Assembly (NCBI RefSeq): GCF_009930795.1
Contig: NZ_CP017146.1
Coordinates: forward strand, 2,976,001 to 3,040,000
From: Marisediminicola antarctica
GTDB taxonomy: Bacteria; Actinomycetota; Actinomycetes; Actinomycetales; Microbacteriaceae
Length of the DNA: 64,000 nt
Direction of reading: 5' to 3'
This document shows positions 1-6,954 of this stretch, piece after piece. The notes under the pieces were generated by a model. It ran no database searches. It was not told the DNA's origin and saw only the letters and a list, made by a program, of their open reading frames with translations. The stretch's first letter is position 1. Each line of letters opens with the position of its first letter. The translations under genes and the position numbers were made by a program.

Positions 1-259
1 GGTCAAAATCGAGCAGGCGTGTTGCGTGCTCAATACGCGTTCCCGAGCGGTACTTGTTGAGCACGCGAACTCGGCCCCTGCCGTCGTCGTCGAGGTAGCT
101 CTCCGATTCGCGGAACGGGTAGAGGTACCCGGTCAGCCGGTAATAGCCGACCTCGTGCAGCACTGCAGCTGCGCGGTCCCTGTCGTCCATCTGGATGCCA
201 CGGGCCACGAGCTGGTTGATCTGTTCCTCGATCGATAGCCACGGTTTGGCGTACTCCAC
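1..259 (-). CDS. Abi_2 (AbiD/AbiF-like) abortive-infection protein, N-terminal part only
   Basis: The frame is open from GTG 259 to the window edge, 86 codons, so the gene is cut at its 3' end by the window. The translation begins V-E-Y-A-KPWLSIEEQINQLVARGI and continues through VGYYRLTGYLYPF and RIEHATRLLDFD. These are the characteristic N-terminal blocks of Pfam Abi_2 proteins (AbiD/AbiF), phage-exclusion toxins related to HEPN ribonucleases; the catalytic C-terminal half is not visible. GTG 259 is preferred because a six-G run (265-270 region) sits just upstream; in-frame GTG 265 is the alternative. A strong intrinsic terminator lies immediately upstream (271-311), so the gene is either attenuated or follows a separately terminated small RNA. 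It sits in an accessory block with a serine recombinase beside tRNA-Arg. Family recognition is from sequence memory, not a search. Confidence 0.8.
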   Translation of the reverse strand, partial: MEYAKPWLSIEEQINQLVARGIQMDDRDRAAAVLHEVGYYRLTGYLYPFRESESYLDDDGRGRVRVLNKYRSGTRIEHATRLLDFD

Positions 260-270
260 CAGCACCCCCC

Positions 271-311
271 AAAAAGAAAATCGGCCCGAGCCGTGAGGCG
301 AGCGGGCCGAT
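271..311 (-). terminator. Intrinsic terminator directly upstream of the Abi_2 gene
   Basis: On the minus strand a 9-bp perfect stem (ATCGGCCCG at 303-311 in reverse complement, pairing with 280-288) encloses a 14-nt loop and is followed by a T-rich run TTTTCTTTTT (271-280). This is a textbook Rho-independent terminator. It ends only about 12 nt before the GTG of the Abi_2 gene, unusually close for a terminator of the preceding recombinase gene, which stops more than 200 nt away. Confidence 0.8.
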
Positions 312-467
312 CATGATGAGATCAGCGTAGCAACAATCACAGCTAACAGCGAGATCGGTCGATAGGGGGATCAGCTTCTGAATGATGCAGCGTCGCACTT
401 GTGGTTCTTCCCTTGTGACACGGCTCGACCATCGAAATGACTGCTGCAGGTCTCTGGGTTCGGCTGT
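271..467 (-). ncRNA. Candidate small RNA / leader of the AbiF-like gene
   Basis: The roughly 200-nt gap between the recombinase stop and the Abi_2 gene has no credible ORF and ends in a strong intrinsic terminator on the Abi_2 strand. An AbiF RNA motif has been described next to abiF-type genes, and AbiF proteins have been linked to Cas13 ancestry with an associated non-coding RNA. The position and terminated end fit such an RNA here. I could not recall the consensus well enough to match it, and no convincing promoter is visible, so the 5' end is only a guess. Confidence 0.35.
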
Positions 468-499
468 CCCGTTGCTGAGTTGTTTGGCTCGGCAACGGG
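468..499 (-). terminator. 8-bp inverted repeat after the recombinase gene
   Basis: CCCGTTGC (468-475) and GCAACGGG (492-499) form a perfect 8-bp stem with a 16-nt loop, beginning 18 nt after the recombinase stop codon. No T-run follows on either strand, so it may be a weak terminator, an RNA-stabilising hairpin or the 5' structure of the downstream candidate RNA. Confidence 0.35.
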
Positions 500-517
500 A
501 GCCGGCGGGTGTGTCTT

Positions 518-1099
518 TCAGCGGTCGACCGACTGTCGTTGAACGGTTCGGTACACGGTGGAGCGAGCAACGTTGAACAGCTCGGCAAGCTCGCTCGTGG
601 AATGCGTCCCCGCCCGATGAACTTCCATCAGGTGGCGTTGCTGGGCCGTCGATAACTTCGGTTGCTTGCCGCGCAAATGGCCCTTCGCTTTGGCCACCTG
701 CATCCCTTCGCGTGTTCGGGCGCGGATGAGGTCGGATTCGAACTCTGCCACCATCGCCAGAACGTTGAACAGCAGACGCCCGACCGGATCAGTCGGGTCG
801 TGCACGGATCCGCCGATGCTGAGTTTGACACCCTTGACGGTCAGTTCGTCGATGATGTCTTTCGCATCCCGAAGCGAACGGGCTAGTCGGTCGAGTTTGG
901 CGACCACGAGGGTGTCGCCGTTCCGACAAGCGGCGAGGGCTTCGCGGAGACCCGGGCGTGCCCGGTTGGTGCCGGTGAGTCCATGGTCGGTGTAGATCAG
1001 GTTCGATCTAACGCCGAGGGCTTCCAGGGCGTTTCGTTGGGCGGTGAGATCTTGCTCGTTCGTGGATACGCGTGCGTATCCGATCAGGAGTTCATTCAT
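518..1099 (-). CDS. Serine recombinase (resolvase/invertase, Tn3/Hin type)
   Basis: The 193-residue product starts MNELLIGYARVST, with the nucleophilic serine in the YARVST motif. LDRLARS and the GRLLFNVLAMVAEFESDLIRART stretch (split here by helix E) are typical of the small resolvase/invertase family. The C-terminal 45 residues form a helix-turn-helix (LSTAQQRHL, then STSELAELFNVARSTVYRTV). Length matches site-specific resolvases rather than large integrases. It could resolve transposon cointegrates or invert DNA; no res or hix site was recognised nearby and no Tn3 transposase is in view. It belongs to the accessory segment adjoining tRNA-Arg and may be a remnant of its mobility module. Confidence 0.92.
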   Translation of the reverse strand: MNELLIGYARVSTNEQDLTAQRNALEALGVRSNLIYTDHGLTGTNRARPGLREALAACRNGDTLVVAKLDRLARSLRDAKDIIDELTVKGVKLSIGGSVHDPTDPVGRLLFNVLAMVAEFESDLIRARTREGMQVAKAKGHLRGKQPKLSTAQQRHLMEVHRAGTHSTSELAELFNVARSTVYRTVQRQSVDR

Positions 1100-1286
1100 A
1101 ACTGGAACGCTGCTCGTCGGCTGAGCCAGAGGTCAAGAAAGGTCCCGTAAGCGGCACCCAACCGGGCACCCGTCCGAGGCTGCCAACCCCGACAATGCGC
1201 CCCTCAGGAAAAACCCATTTGCCGTCCGGTGAGGGTCCCCCAAACGGGCCGTTGATCGGCCAGAGCGGATGGGGCACCGTTGGGAT

Positions 1287-1700
1287 ATGAAGTGGAGGCT
1301 GGTTGCATTCGGAGCTGTGGCGGCGTGCTCTCTCGCGGGCTGTTCCGTTTCCGTGCCTACAGGTTCGGTATCGATTGAGATCGGCGCAGACGCGGATGCC
1401 CGCCTAGGTACTCAGTTTCCGGTCACCATCACGAGTTCGGATGACCAGGCCGTGGTTGACGAGGTTATGGTCCGCGGTGACTTCCCCACGTTCGAGGACA
1501 TTCTTCTTGGTGAAGTCACGATAGACATCGGCGGAGCATGCCTTTTCAAAACGGACCTGACGGTGGCGGGCGCCTCGGTGACTGTTCACCAGATGAACTG
1601 TTCGCTTTGGATAGCAGCTGATACCCGTAAGACAATCCCGTTTCGGAAACTACTTCTGAAGGCGGGCCGTGCTGCCGGCCCTCAATACGTTGATGCCTGA
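1287..1700 (+). CDS. Hypothetical lipoprotein
   Basis: From ATG 1287 the product is 137 residues with a short signal peptide (MKWRLVAFGAVAACSLAGC) whose lipobox LAGC places the lipidated cysteine at residue 19. The mature part is small, acidic and apparently beta-rich (repeated T/V alternation), with later Cys in GGACLF and HQMNCS that could pair once exported. I chose 1287 rather than the upstream ATG 1269 because it puts the charged n-region directly before the hydrophobic core. No family was recognised. It lies in the accessory segment and its 3' end overlaps a convergent small membrane protein gene. Confidence 0.65.
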   Translation: MKWRLVAFGAVAACSLAGCSVSVPTGSVSIEIGADADARLGTQFPVTITSSDDQAVVDEVMVRGDFPTFEDILLGEVTIDIGGACLFKTDLTVAGASVTVHQMNCSLWIAADTRKTIPFRKLLLKAGRAAGPQYVDA

Positions 1701-1871
1701 TGCAACTATGGCTGCAATCAGGAATATCTCACCTGCGGCCGCAAGCCATGAGAACCAGGTTTGGCCAATCCCTCGTTCGAGAGTTGCTAAGAGCAAGATT
1801 AGGAAAAGTCCGGCGCCTAGGGCATAGACAAACGCCAGCGGCGTGCGAATCCGTGCCAAGATTCTGATCAT
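1650..1871 (-). CDS. Small hypothetical membrane protein
   Basis: The product, 73 residues from ATG 1871, has two predicted membrane helices (LAFVYALGAGLFLILLLATL and WLAAAGEIFLIAAIVASGI) separated by a short loop, with basic residues at both ends. An in-frame GTG at 1952 would add 27 polar residues without a visible ribosome site; ATG 1871 has AAGGAA immediately before it, so neither start is ideal. Its 3' end overlaps the convergent lipoprotein gene by about 50 nt. No family recognised. Confidence 0.45.
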   Translation of the reverse strand: MIRILARIRTPLAFVYALGAGLFLILLLATLERGIGQTWFSWLAAAGEIFLIAAIVASGINVLRAGSTARLQK

Positions 1872-1971
1872 TTCCTTAACCTGTCGCTTCCAACGGTGCG
1901 GTTTTTGAGTACTCCCCAATCTTACAAGCTCACGGCCTTCCGCTTGTGGCACCGTGTTTCGCTATCGAACG

Positions 1972-2397
1972 TTAGCGAAAAAGCATGAAGGCTCGTATTG
2001 GTTTCGGTTTGTTGTCTCCGCCTTTCATGAAGCCGAGCGATTCGTAAAATACTCGTTGAGAGGGCTCGTCATCCGTTATGAGCACCGTCTGACGAACGTG
2101 TTGATACTTGGCCTTCACATGCTCGAGTAGTGCGCGGCCAATGCCGGCACGCTGGATGTCCGGACGGACGAGAATATCCTGCAAATAGCAGATAGTTACG
2201 TCGTCAGAAATCGCGCGAGCAAGGCCCCAGAGCTCTCGCTCGGGACCACGAGCGGTCACCAAGAACGAGGATCCGCGGATCGCGCGCATCAGCACGTCCG
2301 GATCACGCGTGTACGTAGTCCCACCCACTGATTCGTAAAGGGACAGCGCCTCTTCAGCAGTGACGGAGTCACTGCTGGAGATCGAGAACTCACTCAT
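1972..2397 (-). CDS. GNAT family N-acetyltransferase
   Basis: The 141-residue protein carries the GNAT core: the beta4 strand ICYLQDILVRPDIQRAGIGRALL with the acetyl-CoA pyrophosphate-binding Q-R-A-G-I-G (motif A), then the C-terminal FYESLGF block (motif B). ATG 2397 is chosen because GGAGGG lies 8 nt upstream; the open frame extends further upstream without such a site. Substrate unknown. It is a stand-alone gene in the accessory segment, divergent from the membrane-anchored protein at 2608. Confidence 0.85.
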   Translation of the reverse strand: MSEFSISSSDSVTAEEALSLYESVGGTTYTRDPDVLMRAIRGSSFLVTARGPERELWGLARAISDDVTICYLQDILVRPDIQRAGIGRALLEHVKAKYQHVRQTVLITDDEPSQRVFYESLGFMKGGDNKPKPIRAFMLFR

Positions 2398-2607
2398 CCT
2401 GACACCCTCCCATATCAGCGAGAATTGCCCGCTGATCGTCCCACTTGCGGGCACCGTAACCAAATTCCTTTGGAGCGCATGAGGGTCGGATCGTGGCGCG
2501 ATGCAGGGTCAAGACGATCTCGGGATGATGTCTGGATCGATGCAACGTTTGAGCCATTGTCGGCCACGTACTAGATGAATGCCTACTTGACTACGGAGGA
2601 TGATCTT

Positions 2608-3273
2608 ATGACCAAGCCGACAATTGACGATCTGCTTGCACGCAGTGCCCCGCCAACCGGGGTGGGGGTGTCGAGGGTTCAGAGCATGCTTCGGGCGCTC
2701 GCAGAAGAGTCACGCGTCACCGCCAAGTCTGCTGTTCGTCATCCGCGGCGTCGATTGTGGTGGCTAGCTGCGCCGCTCATCGCTGTTCCGGCCATCGCGT
2801 TGGCGACGACCGGAGGAACCGAGCCTCGCATGGTTCCCGATTTCACCATTCCGATCAGTTTTACGACCGATACGGGCAATGCCGTGACGTGTTCGATCGA
2901 CCTGTTCAATGGTGAAACGAATTACGCGGAGACCGGCACCGCCGCTGTTGACTACCTCCGAGCCCAGGGCTGGACAGGAGTCGGGCAAAGTATCTACAGC
3001 GCGGCCATTAATTACGAGAATGACCCGGCGTGGGTGGCGTCATACAAGGAAGGTTGGGCACCAGTTTCGTCTGCAGAAATCCAGCGGGGTGCGTGGTTGC
3101 GCGCAACGGATGCTCTGACCCACGACCAGTCCGGTCAACCGGACAAGCCCCCCGCGAAGTTGCCCGCGTGGGCCGAGGACCTGCCCGGCCTGGTGCCCGA
3201 CGTCACGGAAGGGACCCCGTGCTCGGAAATCACCGGCGAACCCGGATCAAAACCGCGCAATTTTCCGAACTAG
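2608..3273 (+). CDS. Hypothetical membrane-anchored protein
   Basis: ATG 2608 follows GGAGG by 8 nt. The 221-residue product begins MTKPTIDDLLARSAPP, has a basic cytosolic N-terminus of about 45 residues, one membrane helix (WWLAAPLIAVPAIALATTG, residues about 50-68) and an extracytoplasmic domain with two Cys (VTCSIDLF and TPCSEI) that could form a disulfide. The layout resembles membrane-anchored anti-sigma-like partners, but no sigma factor gene precedes it, so function is open. Its last codons are part of a 16-bp direct repeat that runs through the stop codon. Confidence 0.6.
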   Translation: MTKPTIDDLLARSAPPTGVGVSRVQSMLRALAEESRVTAKSAVRHPRRRLWWLAAPLIAVPAIALATTGGTEPRMVPDFTIPISFTTDTGNAVTCSIDLFNGETNYAETGTAAVDYLRAQGWTGVGQSIYSAAINYENDPAWVASYKEGWAPVSSAEIQRGAWLRATDALTHDQSGQPDKPPAKLPAWAEDLPGLVPDVTEGTPCSEITGEPGSKPRNFPN

Positions 3274-3293
3274 ATGTCAATTTTCCGAACTAG
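3258..3293. repeat. 16-bp direct repeat containing a stop codon
   Basis: CAATTTTCCGAACTAG occurs at 3258-3273 and again at 3278-3293 with 4 nt between. The first copy encodes the last residues and TAG stop of the upstream ORF; the second is non-coding. It lies 17 nt from the 3' end of tRNA-Arg, at the edge of the accessory segment. Confidence 0.85.
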
Positions 3294-3309
3294 CGTGACA
3301 AGTCACACG

Positions 3310-3382
3310 TGCCCCCGGCAGGATTCGAACCTGCGACCAAGAGATTAGAAGGCTCCTGCTCTATCCCCTGAGCTACGGAGGC
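3310..3382 (-). tRNA. tRNA-Arg(UCU)
   Basis: Cloverleaf on the minus strand: acceptor GCCTCCG/CGGGGGC, D-arm GCTC/GAGC, anticodon loop CTTCTAA (anticodon TCT), T-arm GCAGG-TTCGAAT-CCTGC, discriminator A, 73 nt, no encoded CCA. The anticodon stem GGAGC/TCTCT has a C-U mismatch at 31-39 and a G-U pair at 27-43, weaker than usual. Its 3' end faces the accessory segment at 1-3300, the arrangement expected when an element integrated at the tRNA. Confidence 0.95.
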
Positions 3383-3435
3383 GTGAAGGGCAGTTCAACG
3401 ATACCGCAAGGGCCCTTTCGGGCCCTCGCCGGTGG

Positions 3436-3714
3436 CTACTGGCGACCGCCGCGGTCCTCGGGGTCGGCGGAGGGCTCGCTCTCGGCCTTGTCCCAGACGT
3501 AGGTGACGTGCACGGTGCCGCCAATCTCTTTCCAGGACACGACGTCGTAGTTCTCGAGCGTCTCCTTGCCGTCGACGGCGGCGAGAACGGTGACTTCCTT
3601 GTCCCAGGATCCGTCTGTGCTGATTCGACGGTCGGTCTGGCCATCGTTCGGTCCGCCGGTGTAAATCACGACGTACTCGTCGCCGTGCGCGAGCGTGGGA
3701 ATGTTCTCAGTCAT
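3436..3714 (-). CDS. Conserved hypothetical protein
   Basis: The 92-residue soluble acidic protein has no signal or membrane segment. It reads MTENIPTLAHGDEYVVIYTGG then a short charged beta-rich domain ending VHVTYVWDKAESEP and an acidic/polar tail. A TAGTAAT element sits about 5 nt upstream of the ATG, consistent with leaderless or short-leader transcription. It is next to the SCO4848-type membrane protein and orn; I recognise it only as a small actinobacterial hypothetical. Confidence 0.65.
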   Translation of the reverse strand: MTENIPTLAHGDEYVVIYTGGPNDGQTDRRISTDGSWDKEVTVLAAVDGKETLENYDVVSWKEIGGTVHVTYVWDKAESEPSADPEDRGGRQ

Positions 3715-3723
3715 GCTGCATTA

Positions 3724-3945
3724 CTACCACGCGCCGACGAGAGAAGCGATTGCAGCCACGGTCGACACGGCGGCAATGACGAGCGCCAGTCCGATCAGCA
3801 CTGCGTGCACTTTGAGGAAGCGGGTCGCCCGCCCCGCGGCATCCCGCGCCCGCGAGTCGCGCGCGACGCGACGGTAGAACGTGGGCCACACGAGCGCGTT
3901 GAATGCCGCATTGATGAGCAGGAGAACCGCGAGGGTGGTCGTCAT
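3724..3945 (-). CDS. SCO4848-family small membrane protein
   Basis: The 73-residue protein has two hydrophobic helices (residues 3-20 and 46-70) and a central basic stretch FYRRVARDSRARDAAGRATRF, ending KVHAVLIGLALVIAAVS. The N-terminal LINAAFNALVWPTFYRRV block resembles the SCO4848 family, found in actinobacteria beside oligoribonuclease genes, as here (divergent from orn, 72 nt apart). The start has TAGGCT ending exactly 6 nt before ATG, suggesting a leaderless mRNA. Function unknown. Confidence 0.75.
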   Translation of the reverse strand: MTTTLAVLLLINAAFNALVWPTFYRRVARDSRARDAAGRATRFLKVHAVLIGLALVIAAVSTVAAIASLVGAW

Positions 3946-4005
3946 GGCACCAGCCTAGGCAGCAGCAGGGGTGCCATGCCCGCCTCGGATGCCGGTGGTC
4001 GCCGG

Positions 4006-4011
4006 TAGACT
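4006..4011 (+). promoter_or_regulatory. -10 box of orn, leaderless arrangement
   Basis: TAGACT lies 6 nt before the orn ATG (4018), so transcription would start at or next to the A of the start codon. No Shine-Dalgarno sequence is present. It is one of 19 such sites in the window. Confidence 0.55.
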
Positions 4012-4017
4012 CGGTCT

Positions 4018-4641
4018 ATGGCTTCTGTTACCGATCGTCTCGTCTGGATCGACTGCGAAATGACCGGGCTCGACCTCGCCATTGACGAACTCGTGGAGGT
4101 CGCGGTGGTCATCACCGATTTCGATCTCACCCCCATCGCCCCCGGGCTCGCCGTCGTGATCAAGCCCGACCGCTCCGCCTGGGAGAACATGGGCGACTTC
4201 GTGCGCGAGATGCACACCTCATCCGGGCTCATCGACGAGGTGCCGAACGGGGTCAGCCTCGCCGACGCCGAGTTCGCGATCCTTGAGCACATCCTCAAGT
4301 ACGTGCCGACCGCGCAACAGGCTCCCATCGCCGGCAACTCGATCGGTACCGACCGCGCGTTCCTCGCGAAGTTCATGCCGCGTGTCGATGCCCACCTCCA
4401 CTACCGCAGCATCGACGTCTCGTCGATCAAGGAGCTGGCCCGCCGCTGGTTCCCGCGCGTCTACTTCAACGCGCCGGCCAAGAATGGCGGGCATCGCGCG
4501 CTCGCCGACATCCTCGAGTCGATCCGCGAACTCCAGTACTACCGCCTCGCAGTCTTCGTGCCGGAGCCCGGCCCGACGACCGAGCAGGTGCAGCTGATCT
4601 CCTCGACCGTCACCGACGGCTTTGCGACGCAACTCGACTGA
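4018..4641 (+). CDS. orn: Oligoribonuclease
   Basis: The 207-residue DEDDh 3'-5' exonuclease degrades 2-5-nt RNA oligonucleotides (including pGpG) to mononucleotides. The Exo I motif WIDCEMTGLD carries the first Asp and Glu, IAGNSIGTDRAFL holds Exo II, and HRALADILESI supplies the Exo III His/Asp. Length and order match E. coli Orn. The start is leaderless-like. Downstream is tRNA-His. Confidence 0.97.
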   Translation: MASVTDRLVWIDCEMTGLDLAIDELVEVAVVITDFDLTPIAPGLAVVIKPDRSAWENMGDFVREMHTSSGLIDEVPNGVSLADAEFAILEHILKYVPTAQQAPIAGNSIGTDRAFLAKFMPRVDAHLHYRSIDVSSIKELARRWFPRVYFNAPAKNGGHRALADILESIRELQYYRLAVFVPEPGPTTEQVQLISSTVTDGFATQLD

Positions 4642-4739
4642 CCTCTAGTCGCACAATTCGCGAGACGCGTGCACACCGGCGCCTCGCGTGTAATACGATG
4701 GTCAAGTTGTCACGAACGCGAAAGCGATCACGACGCATG

Positions 4740-4812
4740 GTGGGCGTAGCTCAGTTGGTAGAGCGCTGGCTTGTGGAGCCGGAAGTCGCGGGTTCGAGCC
4801 CCGTCGTTCACC
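4740..4812 (+). tRNA. tRNA-His(GUG)
   Basis: Acceptor GTGGGCG/CGTTCAC, D-arm GCTC/GAGC, anticodon loop TTGTGGA (anticodon GTG), T-arm GCGGG-TTCGAGC-CCCGT, discriminator C73 opposite an encoded G at 4739 (the G-1 identity element of tRNA-His). No encoded CCA. A TAATAC at 4691-4696 is a plausible -10 box. Confidence 0.96.
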
Positions 4813-4819
4813 CCAATCG

Positions 4820-4847
4820 AAATGGCCCCGCTTCGGTGGGGCCATTT
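4820..4847 (+). terminator. Terminator hairpin after tRNA-His
   Basis: AAATGGCCCC (4820-4829) pairs perfectly with GGGGCCATTT (4838-4847) around an 8-nt loop, 8 nt after the tRNA. The T-rich end of the stem supplies part of the U-tract. clpS begins 23 nt later. Confidence 0.8.
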
Positions 4848-4870
4848 CGCTGTTCTGAAAGGGTTCGAGC

Positions 4871-5155
4871 ATGACCCTCACCGCCGAGTCCGTCGACACG
4901 AACGTGACGACCGCGCTCGACTCCCCGTGGGTCACGATCGTCTGGAACGACCCGGTGAACCTCATGTCGTACGTCGCGTGGGTCTTCCGCAGCTATTTCG
5001 GGTTCAGCCGTGACGAAGCCGAGATCCGGATGCTGCGCGTGCACAACGACGGCCGCGCGGTTGTCGCGACGGGCAGCCGCGAGGAGATGGAACGGCACGT
5101 CGAGGCCATGCACGACTTCGGGCTGTGGGCGACCCTGACGAAGGCCGACGCGTGA
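4871..5155 (+). CDS. clpS: ATP-dependent Clp protease adaptor ClpS
   Basis: The 94-residue adaptor delivers N-degron substrates to ClpAP/ClpCP. The core [20 protein letters not shown] contains the conserved NDP...M motif of the substrate pocket, followed by [12 protein letters not shown] and [24 protein letters not shown]-containing ribosome site (AAAGGG) precedes ATG 4871. Its TGA overlaps the GTG of the DUF2017 gene by 4 nt, so the next two genes are translationally coupled; clpS-DUF2017-metallopeptidase is a conserved actinobacterial order. Confidence 0.96.
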   Translation: MTLTAESVDTNVTTALDSPWVTIVWNDPVNLMSYVAWVFRSYFGFSRDEAEIRMLRVHNDGRAVVATGSREEMERHVEAMHDFGLWATLTKADA

Positions 5156-5649
5156 GGGCGTTCGAGCCGGACGGCGACGGCAGCGTGCACGCCGTCCTCG
5201 AACCGGTCGAGGCAGCGCTGCTTGCCCAACTCGCCGGTCAGGTCGCGGGGCTCCTCGCCGAGCAGCGCGGCGGCGCAGCTGCCGACCTCGCGATCCTGCG
5301 CCTGCTGCCGGACGCCTACCCCGACGATTCGGAGGCCTCGGCAGAGTTCCGCCGGTTCACCGCCGACGAGCTCACCGAGAAGAAGCTGCGCAACGCCCGC
5401 ATCCTGATCTCCGACTGCGCCGGAGCGGCGGATGCCGACGGACCGTCCACGGTCCACCTCGACACGGCCTCGATCGGCGCTTGGCTGCGGTCGCTCACCG
5501 ACGTGAGGCTGGTGCTCGCAACCCGGCTGGGTATCACCGAAGACGGCGACCTCGGGCCGGACGACGACGAGGAGGCCCTGATGCTCTCAGATGTGTACGA
5601 CTGGCTCGGTTTCGTGCAGGACTCACTCGTGAACGCGCTGGAGGACTGA
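5152..5649 (+). CDS. DUF2017 domain-containing protein
   Basis: The 165-residue acidic cytosolic protein reads [43 protein letters not shown] and [18 protein letters not shown], the blocks of the DUF2017 family that accompanies clpS in actinobacteria. GTG 5152 is chosen because it overlaps the clpS stop as GTGA; the frame stays open a little upstream inside clpS. Biochemical role unknown; gene order suggests a link to proteolysis. Confidence 0.88.
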   Translation: MRAFEPDGDGSVHAVLEPVEAALLAQLAGQVAGLLAEQRGGAAADLAILRLLPDAYPDDSEASAEFRRFTADELTEKKLRNARILISDCAGAADADGPSTVHLDTASIGAWLRSLTDVRLVLATRLGITEDGDLGPDDDEEALMLSDVYDWLGFVQDSLVNALED

Positions 5650-6062
5650 TGGCCGACGAGACCGAGCACGGGCACGACGAGTTCGACGAGCGGGAGCACG
5701 GCTCGATCGACCCGGCGACGATCGATGCGGCAGCATTCGAAGTGCTCGTCATCGCCGAGCTCGACGAGCTTCCCGACGACATGGTCGACGGGCTTGAGAA
5801 CGTCATCTTCGTCACCGACGACCGGCCAGAGGACGGCTCCCTCGACATCCTCGGACTCTATGACGGCGTCGCCCTCACCGAGCGCGACCGCTACGGCTTC
5901 GGCGAGCTGCCCGACCGGATCATCCTCTACCGCGAGCCCCTGCTCGCGGCCTGCGCCGATCTCGACGAGCTGAAGGACCAGATCCACGTGACGCTGGTGC
6001 ACGAGATCGCACACTTTTACGGGATCGACGACGACCAGCTGCACGAGCTCGGCTGGGCCTGA
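5649..6062 (+). CDS. Zincin-type metallopeptidase family protein
   Basis: ATG 5649 overlaps the DUF2017 stop as TGATG. The 137-residue product has an acidic N-terminus, then VTLVHEIAHFYGIDDDQLHELGW, i.e. the HExxHxxGxxD zinc-binding signature of the minigluzincin-like family (COG3824), common next to clpS-DUF2017. The Glu in HEIAH is the predicted catalytic base. Substrate unknown. It is the last gene of the clpS operon and meets the convergent rhodanese operon 23 nt later. Confidence 0.9.
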   Translation: MADETEHGHDEFDEREHGSIDPATIDAAAFEVLVIAELDELPDDMVDGLENVIFVTDDRPEDGSLDILGLYDGVALTERDRYGFGELPDRIILYREPLLAACADLDELKDQIHVTLVHEIAHFYGIDDDQLHELGWA

Positions 6063-6071
6063 GCCTCCCCG

Positions 6072-6090
6072 GGCTGACCGCGGGTCAGCC
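6072..6090. terminator. Convergent-gene hairpin
   Basis: GGCTGACC (6072-6079) and GGTCAGCC (6083-6090) form an 8-bp perfect stem with a 3-nt loop between the convergent metallopeptidase and rhodanese genes. No T-run is present; it may act as a bidirectional terminator or stabilise 3' ends. It overlaps the rhodanese stop codon. Confidence 0.4.
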
Positions 6091-6954
6091 GAGGTCGAGC
6101 GGCAGGGCCGGGTCGGCCGACCACTCCTCGAGTGATCCGTCGTAGACGCGAACGGCGGTGACACCGAGCTCGGCGAGGGTCAGCGCATTCGCGGTCGCGG
6201 AGATGCCTCCGCCGCAATACAGCAGCACCTCGCCCTCCCCCGTGACACCCTCGGCGATGTACGCCTCACGCAGCTCCTTCTCGCCTCGCACGGTGCCGTC
6301 GGCGGCGAACAGGTCGCGGGACGACACGTTGATGCTCCCCGGGATGCGCCCCCGGCGGGCGTACCGCGAGGTGTCGGCACCCGTGAAGCTCGCCGACGGC
6401 AGCCCGCAGACGAGCGGGCGGGAGTCGGTCTCGCTGCGCTCCGCCAGCTCCTTCTTGGTGACCCAGGCGGCCCCCTCCCCGCTGACCAGCCAGCGCTCGA
6501 CAGGCTCGGCAGCCGCCCCGGGTCCGGATTGCACGGGAAGGTCCGCCGCCCGCCACGCGTCGAGGCCGCCGTCGAGAACCCGGGCATCCACCCCGATCCA
6601 GCGGAGCAGGTACCACAGGCGCGCGGCGAACATCGTCTGGGTCTGGTCGTAGACGACCACAGGGGTATGCCGTGCGACGCCGAGGCGGGCGAGCTCGTCG
6701 GCGATCGCCTGGGGCTCAGGATGCGTGAAGTGAGTTGCGCCTCGAGGGTCGGAGAACTGCCGTGCGATGTCGACGTAGGTCGACCCGGGTATGTGGGCCT
6801 CGAGCCAGTCCGACTCGGCGGGTCCGGAGCTGTAATCGCCGTCGAACGCGGGCTTCGCGAGCAGGTAGCTCGCGTCGAAGACCGCCGGTCGGGTGTCGGG
6901 TGCCTGGAGCGCGAGGGCGAGCTGGCCGGTGGTGATGAACGGTGAAGGGGTCAC
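6085..6954 (-). CDS. sseA: Thiosulfate/3-mercaptopyruvate sulfurtransferase (two-domain rhodanese)
   Basis: The 289-residue protein has two rhodanese domains. The N-terminal inactive domain includes IPGSTYVDI and VVVYDQTQTMFAARLWYLLRW; the C-terminal catalytic domain has RIPGSINVS and LLYCGGGISATANALTLAELG, where the Cys of YCGGGISA is the persulfide carrier. The GTG start overlaps the kinase stop as GTGA, so it is the last cistron of the TPP-riboswitch operon. That location suggests sulfur supply to thiazole/thiamine chemistry, an inference; the same family also detoxifies cyanide and serves general sulfur trafficking. Confidence 0.9.
   Translation of the reverse strand: MTPSPFITTGQLALALQAPDTRPAVFDASYLLAKPAFDGDYSSGPAESDWLEAHIPGSTYVDIARQFSDPRGATHFTHPEPQAIADELARLGVARHTPVVVYDQTQTMFAARLWYLLRWIGVDARVLDGGLDAWRAADLPVQSGPGAAAEPVERWLVSGEGAAWVTKKELAERSETDSRPLVCGLPSASFTGADTSRYARRGRIPGSINVSSRDLFAADGTVRGEKELREAYIAEGVTGEGEVLLYCGGGISATANALTLAELGVTAVRVYDGSLEEWSADPALPLDLG

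Noticed and set aside
1092-1277. 61-codon ORF upstream of the recombinase, and a GGCCG/CGGCC hairpin (1246-1260)
   Set aside because: The ORF has no ribosome site and ordinary composition; the hairpin is only 5 bp and typical for such GC content.
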